The notes: a model not told the origin generated them from the sequence alone. Shown: positions 36,808-46,439, counted from the first letter of the stretch. The stretch is DNA of 64,000 nt from Paenibacillus tianjinensis (GCF_017086365.1 NZ_CP070969.1:2852001-2916000), one strand, 5' to 3'. Program-made: numbers and translations.

Positions 36808-38685
36808 ATGAAGCTGTTAACGGATCTTGATGCTATACGCACGCTAACGCAGAGCCGTCTGGATAACCGGAGAATCACCGGGGCCTCCGGCGAGTCCATT
36901 ACATTCAGATCAGTGATGGTGTGCGGCGGTACAGGATGCACATCCTCGGATTCTAATACAATCATCGCCGCTTTGGAGCAGGAAATATCCAGCCACGGGA
37001 TTGAGAGCCAAGTGGAGGTCGTACGCACGGGCTGTTTCGGTCTTTGTGAGCTGGGGCCAGTCGTGATCGTCTATCCTGAGGGTATTTTTTACAGCCGGGT
37101 GGAGGTGAAGGACATTCCTGCTCTGGTGGAGCAGCATTTGCTGAACGGCAAGCCTTATGACAAGAAAATATACGAAAAGACCCGGCATGGCGAGGAAATC
37201 CTGAGCTTTGAGGAAACAGACTTTTATAAAAAACAAGTTCGTATCGCGCTGCGCAACTGCGGAACCATTGATCCCGAAGTCATAGATGAGTACATTGCAA
37301 GTGACGGTTATAAAGCGCTTGCCCAGGTGCTTACGACGATGAGCCGCGAGCAAGTGATTGACACGGTTAAGCGGTCCGGGCTGCGGGGACGCGGCGGAGG
37401 CGGCTTTCTCACCGGTCTTAAGTGGGAGTTCGCGGCCAAACAGAACAAACCGCAGAAGTATGTTATCTGCAATGCCGACGAGGGTGATCCGGGTGCATTC
37501 ATGGACCGTTCGATCCTGGAAGGCAATCCGCACTCGGTCATCGAGGCGATGGCCATTGCAGGGTATGCCATTGGCGCGAACCAGGGGTTCATCTATGTCC
37601 GTGCAGAATATCCTATCGCGGTACAGCGGTTTACCAAAGCGCTGAATCAGGCACGCGAGTACGGGCTGCTGGGCGATGATATTTTTGGCACCGGCTTCAC
37701 CTTTAACATTGATGTGCGCCTTGGCGCGGGGGCGTTTGTCTGCGGTGAGGAAACCGCTCTAATTCACTCCATTGAAGGCCACCGGGGGATGCCGACACCA
37801 AAGCCTCCCTTCCCGGCTGTTGAAGGATTGTGGGGAATGCCGACGATCATCAATAATGTGGAAACGCTTGCTAATATTGCTCAGATTATTCTGAACGGCG
37901 CAGAGTGGTACGCCAGTATCGGGACCGAGAAATCGAAGGGCACCAAGGTGTTTGCACTCGGAGGCAAGGTTGTGAACACCGGGCTGGTTGAGGTTCCGAT
38001 GGGCATAACGCTGCGCGAGGTCATCTTTGAAATTGGCGGCGGGATCCCCGGCGGGAAAAAATTCAAGGCCGTACAAACCGGAGGCCCGTCGGGCGGCTGC
38101 CTGACCGAAGAGCATTTGGACTGCACCATTGATTTTGATACACTGACCAGTCTGGGCTCCATGATGGGCTCCGGCGGGATGATCATTATGGATGAGGATA
38201 CCTGCATGGTGGATGTTGCCCGGTTCTATCTGGACTTCACACGTGACGAATCATGCGGCAAATGCACCCCATGCCGGATCGGTACCAAACGGCTGCTTGA
38301 GATGCTTGATAAGATTACCGAAGGCAAAGGGACGCTGGAGGATCTCGAGAATTTGGAGCAGCTGTCGCTGCAGATTAAGAACGCCTCTCTGTGTGCATTA
38401 GGGCAGACGGCTCCCAACCCGGTATTGTCGACCATTAAATATTTCCGCGATGAATACATGGCTCATATTACGGACAGCAAATGTCCGGCCGGTGTCTGCA
38501 AATCCCTGATCTCCTATGAAATCGATGCTGAGCTGTGCCGCGGCTGCAGTCTCTGCGCCCGGAAATGCCCAAGCGATGCGATTTCCGGCAAAGTGAAGGA
38601 ACCGTATGTCATCGACAAGGCAGCCTGCATTAAATGCGGCGTCTGCTTCGATGTGTGCAAGTTCAAAGCGGTAGCGATAGTCTGA
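36808..38685 (+). CDS. hydB: NuoF-like flavoprotein subunit HydB of the bifurcating hydrogenase
   Basis: 625 residues from ATG 36808 with GGGAGG; the frame opens 45 bp earlier without support. Domains: a thioredoxin-like [2Fe-2S] domain (about 25-110; 'CGGTGCTSSDS', 'TGCFGLCELGP'); NuoF FMN/NADH domain with 'GLRGRGGGGFLTGLKWEF' and 'VCGEETALI'; SLBB; a [4Fe-4S] domain 'ESCGKCTPCRIGTKR'; and a C-terminal two-cluster ferredoxin 'CRGCSLCARKCPSDA' and 'CIKCGVCFDVCKF'. This is the electron-bifurcation subunit plan known from HydABC enzymes: NADH plus reduced ferredoxin to H2. Confidence 0.92.
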   Translation: MKLLTDLDAIRTLTQSRLDNRRITGASGESITFRSVMVCGGTGCTSSDSNTIIAALEQEISSHGIESQVEVVRTGCFGLCELGPVVIVYPEGIFYSRVEVKDIPALVEQHLLNGKPYDKKIYEKTRHGEEILSFEETDFYKKQVRIALRNCGTIDPEVIDEYIASDGYKALAQVLTTMSREQVIDTVKRSGLRGRGGGGFLTGLKWEFAAKQNKPQKYVICNADEGDPGAFMDRSILEGNPHSVIEAMAIAGYAIGANQGFIYVRAEYPIAVQRFTKALNQAREYGLLGDDIFGTGFTFNIDVRLGAGAFVCGEETALIHSIEGHRGMPTPKPPFPAVEGLWGMPTIINNVETLANIAQIILNGAEWYASIGTEKSKGTKVFALGGKVVNTGLVEVPMGITLREVIFEIGGGIPGGKKFKAVQTGGPSGGCLTEEHLDCTIDFDTLTSLGSMMGSGGMIIMDEDTCMVDVARFYLDFTRDESCGKCTPCRIGTKRLLEMLDKITEGKGTLEDLENLEQLSLQIKNASLCALGQTAPNPVLSTIKYFRDEYMAHITDSKCPAGVCKSLISYEIDAELCRGCSLCARKCPSDAISGKVKEPYVIDKAACIKCGVCFDVCKFKAVAIV

Positions 38686-38702
38686 CGATAGGAGTGATCA
38701 GG

Positions 38703-40439
38703 TTGAACACGATTAAGATAATGATCGATGGGGCCGAGACGGAAATCGTCAAAGGCACCACCGTGCTGGAGGCAGCCCGTGATCAGGGCATTAATATTCC
38801 GTCCCTCTGTTATTTGAAGGGGGTTAACCATTCTTCAAGCTGCCGGGTATGCGTTGTTGAAGTCGGCCCGAGGCTAATCGCATCCTGTACCCTGATCGCA
38901 GAAGAGGGCATGAAGATTCTGACGAACACGAAGAAGGTCCGCGATGCACGGAGAACATCTGTTGAGCTGCTGCTGTCCGATCATGACCGGGAATGCCTCA
39001 GCTGTTCACGCGGAGGCGGTTGTGAGCTGCAGACCGTATCGAATGATCTGAATATCCGTAAAGTTACTTATACCGGTGAACAGTCCAGCCGGGAAAAGGA
39101 TTATTCTTCACCGGCCATTCTGCGTGACGCCTCCAAATGCATCCTTTGCGGACGCTGCGTCGGCGCTTGCGGAACGGTGCAAACCGTAGGTGCCATCGGC
39201 TTTGCCAAGCGGGGATTTGATACTGTGATTTCCACAGCCTTTGGCCGCTCACTGGCTGACTCCACCTGCGTCAATTGCGGCCAGTGTATTATGGCTTGTC
39301 CGGTAGGCGCACTAACAGAGCATGAGAACATTAGTGATGTTTGGAATGCGATTGCAGATCCAGACAAATATGTTGTGGTACAGACGGCCCCTGCTGTACG
39401 GGTTGCACTTGGAGAAGAATTCGGCCTGCCGGTCGGCACACGAACTACCGGTAAAATGGTGGCTGCGCTCCGGAGGCTGGGCTTTGATAAAGTGTTTGAT
39501 ACGAACTTCGGGGCGGATTTAACGATTATGGAGGAAGGTACCGAGCTGCTCTCCCGGCTCAGCAGCGGCCAGAAGCTGCCGTTGATGACCTCATGCTGTC
39601 CGGGCTGGGTGAAGTTTATGGAGCATAACTTCCCGGATATGCTGGTTAACCTGTCTACCTGCAAATCCCCGCATGAGATGGAAGGGGCTGTGATTAAATC
39701 TTATGTGGCCGGGAAGCTGGGTATCGAGCCGCAGAATATTGTGGTCGTTTCGATTATGCCATGTACGGCGAAGAAGTTTGAAGGTGCACGGGAAGAGCTG
39801 GCTCATGAAAATATGCAGGATGTGGACTGGGTACTGACGACCCGTGAGCTGGCAGCGATGATCAAAGAGGCCGGAATCGACTTTGTAAACCTGAAGGATG
39901 AGGCTTTTGACCATCCGCTTGGCATCGGCTCCGGTGCAGGAGCGATCTTCGGCACAACCGGAGGCGTAGCAGAGGCCGCCCTCCGTACGGTTTTCGAGCT
40001 GACCTCAGGCACACCGCTCGACACGGTCGAATATACCGCTGTTCGCGGCATGACTGGAATCAAGGAGAATACCATTGAGCTGCCGGATGGCAAGCAGATC
40101 CGTACAGCGGTCGTTCACGGCCTCGGCAATGCCCGTAAGTTAATGGAGGCGTTGCAGCGGGGGGAGAAAAGCTATGACTTCATGGAAGTGATGGCCTGCG
40201 CCGGCGGCTGTATTACCGGAGGCGGCCAGCCGATCGTAGATGCCAAAACCGCCGAGCAGATTGATATCAAAGCCGCACGCGCTAAGGCGATTTACTCCGA
40301 AGATGAGGCGCAGACCATCCGTAAATCGCATAACAATCCTTTTATCAAGGTGTTGTACGAGGAATTTCTGGGCGAACCGAACAGTCACCTTGCCCATGAG
40401 CTGCTGCATACGCACTATACGGTGCGCTCGAAGTATTGA
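38703..40439 (+). CDS. hydA: [FeFe]-hydrogenase catalytic subunit HydA
   Basis: 578 residues from a TTG at 38703 after AGGAG. Cluster domains in order: plant-type [2Fe-2S] ('CYLKGVNHSSSCRVC'), His-ligated [4Fe-4S] ('HDRECLSCSRGGGCELQ'), and two [4Fe-4S] motifs ('CILCGRCVGACG', 'CVNCGQCIMACP'). The H-cluster motifs follow: L1 'TSCCPGWV' (about 296), L2 'MPCTAKKFE' (about 353) and L3 'MACAGGCITGGGQP' (about 497). All four H-cluster cysteines are present, so it should be active. The small-residue Ala after 'MAC' where prototypes have His fits NAD-linked multi-subunit members. Confidence 0.95.
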   Translation: MNTIKIMIDGAETEIVKGTTVLEAARDQGINIPSLCYLKGVNHSSSCRVCVVEVGPRLIASCTLIAEEGMKILTNTKKVRDARRTSVELLLSDHDRECLSCSRGGGCELQTVSNDLNIRKVTYTGEQSSREKDYSSPAILRDASKCILCGRCVGACGTVQTVGAIGFAKRGFDTVISTAFGRSLADSTCVNCGQCIMACPVGALTEHENISDVWNAIADPDKYVVVQTAPAVRVALGEEFGLPVGTRTTGKMVAALRRLGFDKVFDTNFGADLTIMEEGTELLSRLSSGQKLPLMTSCCPGWVKFMEHNFPDMLVNLSTCKSPHEMEGAVIKSYVAGKLGIEPQNIVVVSIMPCTAKKFEGAREELAHENMQDVDWVLTTRELAAMIKEAGIDFVNLKDEAFDHPLGIGSGAGAIFGTTGGVAEAALRTVFELTSGTPLDTVEYTAVRGMTGIKENTIELPDGKQIRTAVVHGLGNARKLMEALQRGEKSYDFMEVMACAGGCITGGGQPIVDAKTAEQIDIKAARAKAIYSEDEAQTIRKSHNNPFIKVLYEEFLGEPNSHLAHELLHTHYTVRSKY

Positions 40440-40571
40440 GGCAGTCGGGTCCGGAGTAGCGAGGTGCGGGTAAGTATTGCTCTAGGCAGATGGGCTTTAA
40501 TGCTCTGTTCTGAGGAAGGTTCGGAGGTTAGTATGCCCGGTTTCTGAACTGAGGTAGCAAGATCCAATATA

Positions 40572-40757
40572 TAAGTGGATTTTCTCCATCTAATCCCATC
40601 ATTTTTCAATATTTATGATAGTTAAATGGAAAACCTCCACTTAATTCGGTCTATACACTCTTCTGAGGGGGAAATCGATACATTTAAGTGGAGTTTTTCC
40701 CACTAGCACACTTATCTGAATGTTGGACTCAAAAATAAATGGAGAAATTCCACTTAG
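40572..40757. repeat. Four-copy alternating inverted repeat (TAAGTGGA...TCCA family)
   Basis: Copies of a 20-25 bp unit alternate in orientation: + at 40572-40593 (TAAGTGGATTTTCTCCA), - at 40622-40644 (ATGGAAAACCTCCACTTAA), + at 40684-40704 (TAAGTGGAGTTTTTCCCA), - at 40736-40757 (AATGGAGAAATTCCACTTA). Each copy is itself an imperfect dyad. They fill the 458-bp gap between hydA and hydG, where no ORF is seen. Confidence 0.8.
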
Positions 40758-40897
40758 CTTGATCAGTATACACCTAGTTATCAATATTCGCTTAGCGGAA
40801 TATCAGGTAACCTGCAGGTGGGCAGCGGCCGGAAGTCCAAACATTCTCTGGAGTCACGGCCAATCTTGAAAAGAAAGATGTTAGGAGGATGGAGCAT

Positions 40898-42322
40898 TTG
40901 CGGAAGGATTGGGAACCGGCGGATTTTATCAATGACGCAGAGATATTATCCAGCCTGGAAGAGGCGAAGAGGCTGGCCGGTGAAGAGGCCGTTGTACGGT
41001 CCATTTTAGAGAAATCCAGGTCCTGCAAGGGATTGACCCACCGGGAAGCTGCAGTACTCCTGGAGGTTACGGATAAAGAAATTCTAGCAGAGATTTACAG
41101 CTCGGCAAGGGTGATTAAGGAGAAAATATACGGCAACCGAATCGTATTATTTGCTCCTTTGTATATAAGCAATTATTGTGTCAATAACTGCGAATACTGC
41201 GGATATAAGCAGTCCAATCAGGATTTTGTAAGGCGGAGGCTGAGCAAGGATGAATTGGCGGATGAAGTCCGTGTGCTGCAGGATCTGGGCCATAAACGCC
41301 TGGTTATTGAAGCAGGAGAAGACCCGGTGCAGTGTGACATTGACTATGTCGTTGATGCGATCAAAACGGTGTATTCCGTAAAGGTCGATAATGGCAGCAT
41401 CCGCCGAGTGAACATCAATATTGCAGCAACCACAATTGAAGATTATCAGAAGCTGAGGGATGCGGAGATAGGGACCTATATTCTTTTTCAGGAGACCTAT
41501 CATAGACCCACCTATGCAGCGCTGCATCACAACGGTCCGAAACGGGATTATGACTGGCATACCACGGCCATGGACCGCGCACAGATGGGCGGGATCGATG
41601 ATGTCGGCGTAGGTGTTCTTTACGGTTTATATGACCACAAATATGACACCATTGCGATGTTAATGCATGCAGAACACCTGGAAGAACGGTTCGGGGTTGG
41701 CCCGCATACGGTATCCGTTCCCAGATTGCGTGAGGCGGACAATGTAAATTTGAAAACGTATCCATTCCTGGTGAAGGATGATGATTTCAAGCAGCTGGTT
41801 GCCGTTCTGCGGCTGTCTGTTCCTTATGCCGGAATGATCCTATCCACCCGTGAAGAACCTTCTTTCCGCGATGAGGTCATTCAGCTCGGGATTTCCCAAG
41901 TGAGTGCCGGGTCCAGTACAGGTGTAGGCGGTTATATGGAGGCAAAGCAGGGATTAGCAGGGATGTCCAAGGAAAAACCCCAGTTCGAAGTTGGTGATCA
42001 TCGTTCGCCTGAAGAAATTATCCGCGGACTTTGCCGGGATGGCTATGTTCCCAGCTATTGCACCGCCTGTTACCGGGAAGGGCGCACCGGTGACCGGTTC
42101 ATGCGTCTGGCGAAATCGGGGCAGATTCATAATGTGTGCCAGCCGAACTCGCTTTTAACATTTAAAGAATATTTACTGGATTACGCAGATGAGGAAACCC
42201 GTGCACTCGGTGAAGAAATCATCCGCAAAGGGCTCGATGATATTCCCAAGGAAGCCGCACGGAAGATTACTAAGGACCGGCTGCAGCGGATCGAGAACGG
42301 CGAGCGGGATTTACGCTTTTAA
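40898..42322 (+). CDS. hydG: [FeFe]-hydrogenase maturase HydG (tyrosine lyase)
   Basis: 474 residues if the TTG at 40898 is used. That codon is 9 nt from TTAGGAGG, while the ATG at 40889 directly abuts the ribosome site. The radical-SAM motif is 'NYCVNNCEYCGYKQSN' (about residue 91). The C-terminal second-cluster cysteines are 'CTACYREGRTGDRFM' (about 385). HydG splits tyrosine to deliver CO and cyanide as an iron synthon for the H-cluster. It heads the second half of the island, before hydF-aspA-hydF. Confidence 0.94.
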   Translation: MRKDWEPADFINDAEILSSLEEAKRLAGEEAVVRSILEKSRSCKGLTHREAAVLLEVTDKEILAEIYSSARVIKEKIYGNRIVLFAPLYISNYCVNNCEYCGYKQSNQDFVRRRLSKDELADEVRVLQDLGHKRLVIEAGEDPVQCDIDYVVDAIKTVYSVKVDNGSIRRVNINIAATTIEDYQKLRDAEIGTYILFQETYHRPTYAALHHNGPKRDYDWHTTAMDRAQMGGIDDVGVGVLYGLYDHKYDTIAMLMHAEHLEERFGVGPHTVSVPRLREADNVNLKTYPFLVKDDDFKQLVAVLRLSVPYAGMILSTREEPSFRDEVIQLGISQVSAGSSTGVGGYMEAKQGLAGMSKEKPQFEVGDHRSPEEIIRGLCRDGYVPSYCTACYREGRTGDRFMRLAKSGQIHNVCQPNSLLTFKEYLLDYADEETRALGEEIIRKGLDDIPKEAARKITKDRLQRIENGERDLRF

Positions 42323-42346
42323 TAGACTCATAAGGAGAGGTTCACC

Positions 42347-43546
42347 ATGCAATCCACACCGCAATCTAACAAGATGCATATTGCTGTTTTTGGCCGGAGG
42401 AATTCCGGGAAATCCAGTTTGATCAACGCCCTTACCGGAATGCCTTTTCTGGTTGTCGGCGACAAGCCGGGCACAACGACTGAACCGGTCTTCCAGGCTT
42501 TTGACATCCCTATAGTGGGCCCCTTCATTATCGTCGATACCGCCGGGATTGATGATGATTCCGACCTTGGCCGTTTCCGTGTCCAGAAGACCCGGGAGGT
42601 TATGGATCTGACTGATCTTAGCCTGCTGATCTTCTCGGAGGAGTCTGATGATTATAAGCTGGAAAAGGAATGGTACCATGAACTGGTCAAACGCAACATT
42701 CCCGTAATCGGTGTGATTACGAAAGTAGATGATCACTATGTCGATGTGGATCTGTTAAAAACAGAATTGAAGATCCCGTTCGTCAAGGTCAGTTCAAAGA
42801 AAAATATAAATTTCGGAAGCCTGCGCCATGCGATACGCGATTTCGCCCCTGCCGAATTTGAGCGTGCCAGTATACTTGGCGATCTGGTGAGCCCGGGCCA
42901 AGTCGTGGTGATGGTTATGCCGGAGACCATTCCTGCACCGAAATACCGGTTAGTGTCCTCCCAGCAGCAGATCCTGCGTGATTTACTGGATCATCATGTA
43001 ATGGCTTTATCCGTTACTGAAGTTGAGCTTCCGACACTGCTGATGAACCTCAAAGGGATGCCGGATCTGGTCATCACGGATTCCCAGGTATACGACAGTG
43101 TGAGCGAAATTCTACCGGCCAACGTGCCATTAACCACCTTTGCCATTCTAATGGCACGGTTTAAGGGGGATTTGCCGACCTTTGTAGCCGGGGCTGAGAC
43201 GATTGCCAGCCTGCAGCCGGGGGATAAGGTGCTGCTGTCGGAGGCCTGTATCCATCATCCGCATAACGGGGAGATTGACCGTGAACTGGTGAAGGCGAAG
43301 CTGCAGGAAATAGCAGGAGGCAAACTGGAGATCAGAACCAGTGTCGGGCCTGACTTCCCGGCTGATCTTTCCGGCTATAAGCTGATCGTACACTGCGGCG
43401 GCTGTATATTCAACCGCAAGCAGCTGATGATGCGGCTGGCGAACTCAGGAAACCAGCGGGTGCCGATCACGAACTACGGCATTGCATTTGCTTACTTCAA
43501 AGGCATCTTGCCGCGTGTGCTCGAAATTATGCATGTGAGTTCTTAA
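42347..43546 (+). CDS. hydF: H-cluster maturation GTPase HydF, copy 1
   Basis: 399 residues after AAGGAGAGG. The GTPase domain has P-loop 'GRRNSGKSSLINAL' (about 12-25), 'DTAGIDDD' (G3) and, in the G4 position, 'TKVD' instead of the usual NKxD. A dimerisation domain follows. The C-terminal cluster domain has C-x-H in 'EACIHHPHNGE' and 'VHCGGCIFNRKQ', the HydF [4Fe-4S] pattern. It scaffolds the diiron subcluster for transfer to HydA. The altered G4 motif suggests changed nucleotide specificity or turnover compared with copy 2 at 45025. Confidence 0.9.
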   Translation: MQSTPQSNKMHIAVFGRRNSGKSSLINALTGMPFLVVGDKPGTTTEPVFQAFDIPIVGPFIIVDTAGIDDDSDLGRFRVQKTREVMDLTDLSLLIFSEESDDYKLEKEWYHELVKRNIPVIGVITKVDDHYVDVDLLKTELKIPFVKVSSKKNINFGSLRHAIRDFAPAEFERASILGDLVSPGQVVVMVMPETIPAPKYRLVSSQQQILRDLLDHHVMALSVTEVELPTLLMNLKGMPDLVITDSQVYDSVSEILPANVPLTTFAILMARFKGDLPTFVAGAETIASLQPGDKVLLSEACIHHPHNGEIDRELVKAKLQEIAGGKLEIRTSVGPDFPADLSGYKLIVHCGGCIFNRKQLMMRLANSGNQRVPITNYGIAFAYFKGILPRVLEIMHVSS

Positions 43547-43566
43547 CCTAAGGAGCCAGCAAAACG

Positions 43567-44979
43567 ATGGAGCAGGCACGCAGAGCATTGCGCAGTGAAC
43601 AGGATGCATTAGGCAGCTGGGATATCCCGGAGTCAGCATATTATGGAATTCATACGGCCCGGGCCATGGAGAACTTCCCTGTAAGCGGGCGGGCGGTTAA
43701 CCCGAATTTGATCCGGAGCCTGGTCACGGTGAAAAAAGCTGCGGCGCTGGCCCACTTGAAGCTGAATACGTATCCGGCGGAGATTGGTTCTGCCATTGTG
43801 CAGGCTTGTGATGATATTCAGGCCGGGAAATACATGGAGCAGTTTACAGTTGATGCGCTGCAAGGCGGTGCAGGGACTTCGACCAATATGAATGTTAATG
43901 AAGTATTGGCTAACCGGGCGGTTGAGCTGCTGGGCGGAGTGCTTGGAGACTACACGGTGGTGCATCCGCTGGATCATGTTAACTGCTGCCAATCCACTAA
44001 TGATGTCTACCCGACAGCACTGAGAATTGCTGCAATAGGCCTGGTCCGCAGACTGAGTGAGGCGTTCGCTTCCCTTCAGGAGACTTTGCAGGAGAAAGAG
44101 CTTGAATTCGCAGATGTGCTGAAGCTGGGACGTACGGAACTGATGGATGCGCTGCCGATGACAGTTGGCCAGAGCTTCGGTGCCTACGCCAAAGCGGTCG
44201 CTAGAGACCGCTGGCGGCTCTATAAAGCGGAGGAGCGGCTGCGGGAAATCAATATAGGCGGTACAGCGATCGGCACCGGAATGAATGCGCCGGCCAAATA
44301 TACATTCTATATGACGGATCTGCTGCAGGATCTGACCGGCTACGGTCTGTCGCGCAGTGAGTTTCCAATGGACCCGACCCAGAATATGGATGTATTCGTT
44401 GAAGTCTCCGGCCTGCTGAAAGCCGCCTCTGTGAATCTGCTGAAAATCTCAGGAGATCTTCGTCTGCTGGCAAGCGGACCTGCAGGCGGGCTTGGGGAGC
44501 TTAAGCTCCCGGCCGTACAGGCAGGATCTTCGATCATGCCCGGTAAGGTCAATCCGGTAATAGCCGAGATGACCGGACTCGTAGCGATGCGTGTAATAGC
44601 CAATGATACAGCGGTTACCCTGGCTGCTGCCGGCGGCCAGCTGGAGCTGAATGCTTTTATGCCTCTAATTGCGGAATCACTGCTGGAATCGCTGGAGATT
44701 CTGGACCATGCCGTCCGGTTGTTCGAGGAACGCTGTGTACGGGGAATTCTTGTCCATGCTGAGCGGTGCAGTGAGCTGCTGGAGAACTCCACCGTGCTTG
44801 CTGCCGCATTCATAGGCCACATCGGGTATGAGAAGAGTGCTGAAGTTGCTAAAAAAGCCAGCCGTGAAGGTAAATCTGTACGCCAAGTGCTTGTGGAATC
44901 CCGGCTGCTTCCGGAGGAGCAGATTGACCAGATATTGAATCTTAATCAGATAACGAAGCCCGGTGTACCCGGTAAATAA
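43567..44979 (+). CDS. aspA: Aspartate ammonia-lyase
   Basis: 470 residues of the fumarase/aspartase family. It has 'YYGIHTARAMENFPVSG', 'GGAGTSTNMNVNEVLANRA', 'VHPLDHVNCCQSTNDVYPT' and the catalytic loop 'GSSIMPGKVNPVI' with the Ser base. It releases ammonium and fumarate from aspartate. It is wedged between two hydF genes with 20- and 45-bp gaps, so it belongs to the hydrogenase-maturation operon. A local ammonium source for building the dithiomethylamine bridge is an attractive but unproven reason; fumarate as an electron sink is an alternative. Confidence 0.92.
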   Translation: MEQARRALRSEQDALGSWDIPESAYYGIHTARAMENFPVSGRAVNPNLIRSLVTVKKAAALAHLKLNTYPAEIGSAIVQACDDIQAGKYMEQFTVDALQGGAGTSTNMNVNEVLANRAVELLGGVLGDYTVVHPLDHVNCCQSTNDVYPTALRIAAIGLVRRLSEAFASLQETLQEKELEFADVLKLGRTELMDALPMTVGQSFGAYAKAVARDRWRLYKAEERLREINIGGTAIGTGMNAPAKYTFYMTDLLQDLTGYGLSRSEFPMDPTQNMDVFVEVSGLLKAASVNLLKISGDLRLLASGPAGGLGELKLPAVQAGSSIMPGKVNPVIAEMTGLVAMRVIANDTAVTLAAAGGQLELNAFMPLIAESLLESLEILDHAVRLFEERCVRGILVHAERCSELLENSTVLAAAFIGHIGYEKSAEVAKKASREGKSVRQVLVESRLLPEEQIDQILNLNQITKPGVPGK

Positions 44980-45024
44980 ACAATACTTGCGTTGATTTAG
45001 ACTTTGGCACAAGGAGAGAATAAC

Positions 45025-46305
45025 GTGAGCCTGAACGAATCCCCCCGTGGAAGCCGCCTGCATATCGCCTTATTCGGCAGGCGCAATGCCGGCAAATCCA
45101 GCCTAATCAATGCGCTGGCTAAGCAGGACATTGCCGTTGTGTCTCCGGTGAAAGGGACGACTACAGACCCTGTCTATAAATCGATGGAGTTGCTTCCGCT
45201 CGGGCCTGTCGTGCTAATAGATACAGCAGGTCTTGATGATGAAGGGGAGCTTGGGGGGCAGCGCAAAAAGAAAACGCTGGAAGTGTTGAACAAAACCGAT
45301 ATTGCCCTCCTGGTTATCGATGCTTACAGTGGCGTGACCTCCTTTGACAAAGAGATTGCCGGACTTATTCAGAGCAAAAACATCCCTGTCATTGGGGTAT
45401 TGAATAAAACGGATTTGTTAACCCGGACGGATGAATCGAATCGCAAAGACCTTGTGGAACTGGTGAAAATATCGCAAGAGCTGTTGGGATTCCAAGTCAT
45501 CCCTGTCTCTGCGGCAGAGCAGCAGGGGGTCAGCATGCTGAGGAAAGCGCTGACTACTGCAGTTCCGGAGGAGGATGACCGCTTCCGCATCGTAGGAGAC
45601 CTGCTCACTCCCGGTGACCTGGTTGTGCTGGTCGTACCGATTGACAAAGCAGCGCCCAAAGGCAGGCTAATCTTGCCTCAGCAGCAGACCATCCGTGATA
45701 TTCTGGAGAGCGATGCCATAGCGGTTGTTACCAAGGAACATGAACTGAAGCAAACGCTGGAGAGCCTTGGCAGGAAGCCGCGGCTGGTGATTACCGATTC
45801 GCAGGTTTTTCTGAAGGTTGCCGCAGATACGCCTAAGGATATTCCGCTTACCTCATTCTCTATCTTGTTTGCCCGTCATAAGGGGGATTTGGAGGAACTG
45901 GTCAGGGGCGCACGGGCGATCGACCGGCTGGAGGATGGAGACAAGGTGCTGATTGCCGAGCCTTGTACCCATCACACGCAGCCGGACGATATCGGCAGTG
46001 TGAAGCTTCCGCGCTGGATCCGGCAGGCGACCGGCAGAAACATCGAGTTTCATCATGCGAATGGTATGAGCTTCCCGGAAGACGTGAACGATTATGCGCT
46101 CATTGTGCATTGCGGCGGGTGTATGATCAACCGCAGACAGATGCTGTGGCGGATGGAACAGGCGGCTTTAAAGGGCGTGCCAATTGTAAATTACGGCGTG
46201 GCCATTGCTCATGTGCAGGGAATCCTGGAGCGGGCGATTTCTGCTTTTCCGCTTGCGCGACTGGCATGGGAGGAAGAAGAAGCGGGCAAACCGGTTATTA
46301 ATTAA
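45025..46305 (+). CDS. hydF: H-cluster maturation GTPase HydF, copy 2
   Basis: 426 residues from the GTG at 45025 with AAGGAGAG; a TTG at 45004 is upstream of that site and is rejected. All G motifs are canonical: 'GRRNAGKSSLINAL', 'GTTTDPV', 'DTAGLDDEGE' and 'NKTD'. The C-terminal Fe-S ligands are 'EPCTHHTQPDD' (C-x-H) and 'VHCGGCMINRRQ'. It is clearly a paralogue of the copy at 42347 but has diverged well, so it is not a recent duplication. It ends the island; a terminator is 63 bp downstream. Confidence 0.92.
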   Translation: MSLNESPRGSRLHIALFGRRNAGKSSLINALAKQDIAVVSPVKGTTTDPVYKSMELLPLGPVVLIDTAGLDDEGELGGQRKKKTLEVLNKTDIALLVIDAYSGVTSFDKEIAGLIQSKNIPVIGVLNKTDLLTRTDESNRKDLVELVKISQELLGFQVIPVSAAEQQGVSMLRKALTTAVPEEDDRFRIVGDLLTPGDLVVLVVPIDKAAPKGRLILPQQQTIRDILESDAIAVVTKEHELKQTLESLGRKPRLVITDSQVFLKVAADTPKDIPLTSFSILFARHKGDLEELVRGARAIDRLEDGDKVLIAEPCTHHTQPDDIGSVKLPRWIRQATGRNIEFHHANGMSFPEDVNDYALIVHCGGCMINRRQMLWRMEQAALKGVPIVNYGVAIAHVQGILERAISAFPLARLAWEEEEAGKPVIN

Positions 46306-46367
46306 TCTTTCATCGCAACTCGCAGCGTACTGCCGGGTAATCTATTATCTTTGGTGCATACAAAATA

Positions 46368-46405
46368 AACAAGCCGGTTCTGTTCATGAACAGAATCGGC
46401 TTGTT
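46368..46405. terminator. Strong bidirectional terminator
   Basis: AACAAGCCGGTTCTGTTC and GAACAGAATCGGCTTGTT pair along 17-18 bp with a minimal loop. It separates the hydrogen island from the convergent NlpC/P60 gene. Confidence 0.88.
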
Positions 46406-46439
46406 GCATTTCAGGGATTATACGATTTAATTAAGTTGC

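Noticed and set aside
38634..38702. Longer HydA starting inside hydB
   Set aside because: The TTG at 38703 has AGGAG at the right distance and begins exactly at the [2Fe-2S] domain.
40440..40898. CRISPR array in the hydA-hydG gap
   Set aside because: The repeats alternate orientation, differ in sequence and have only four copies, unlike direct CRISPR repeats.
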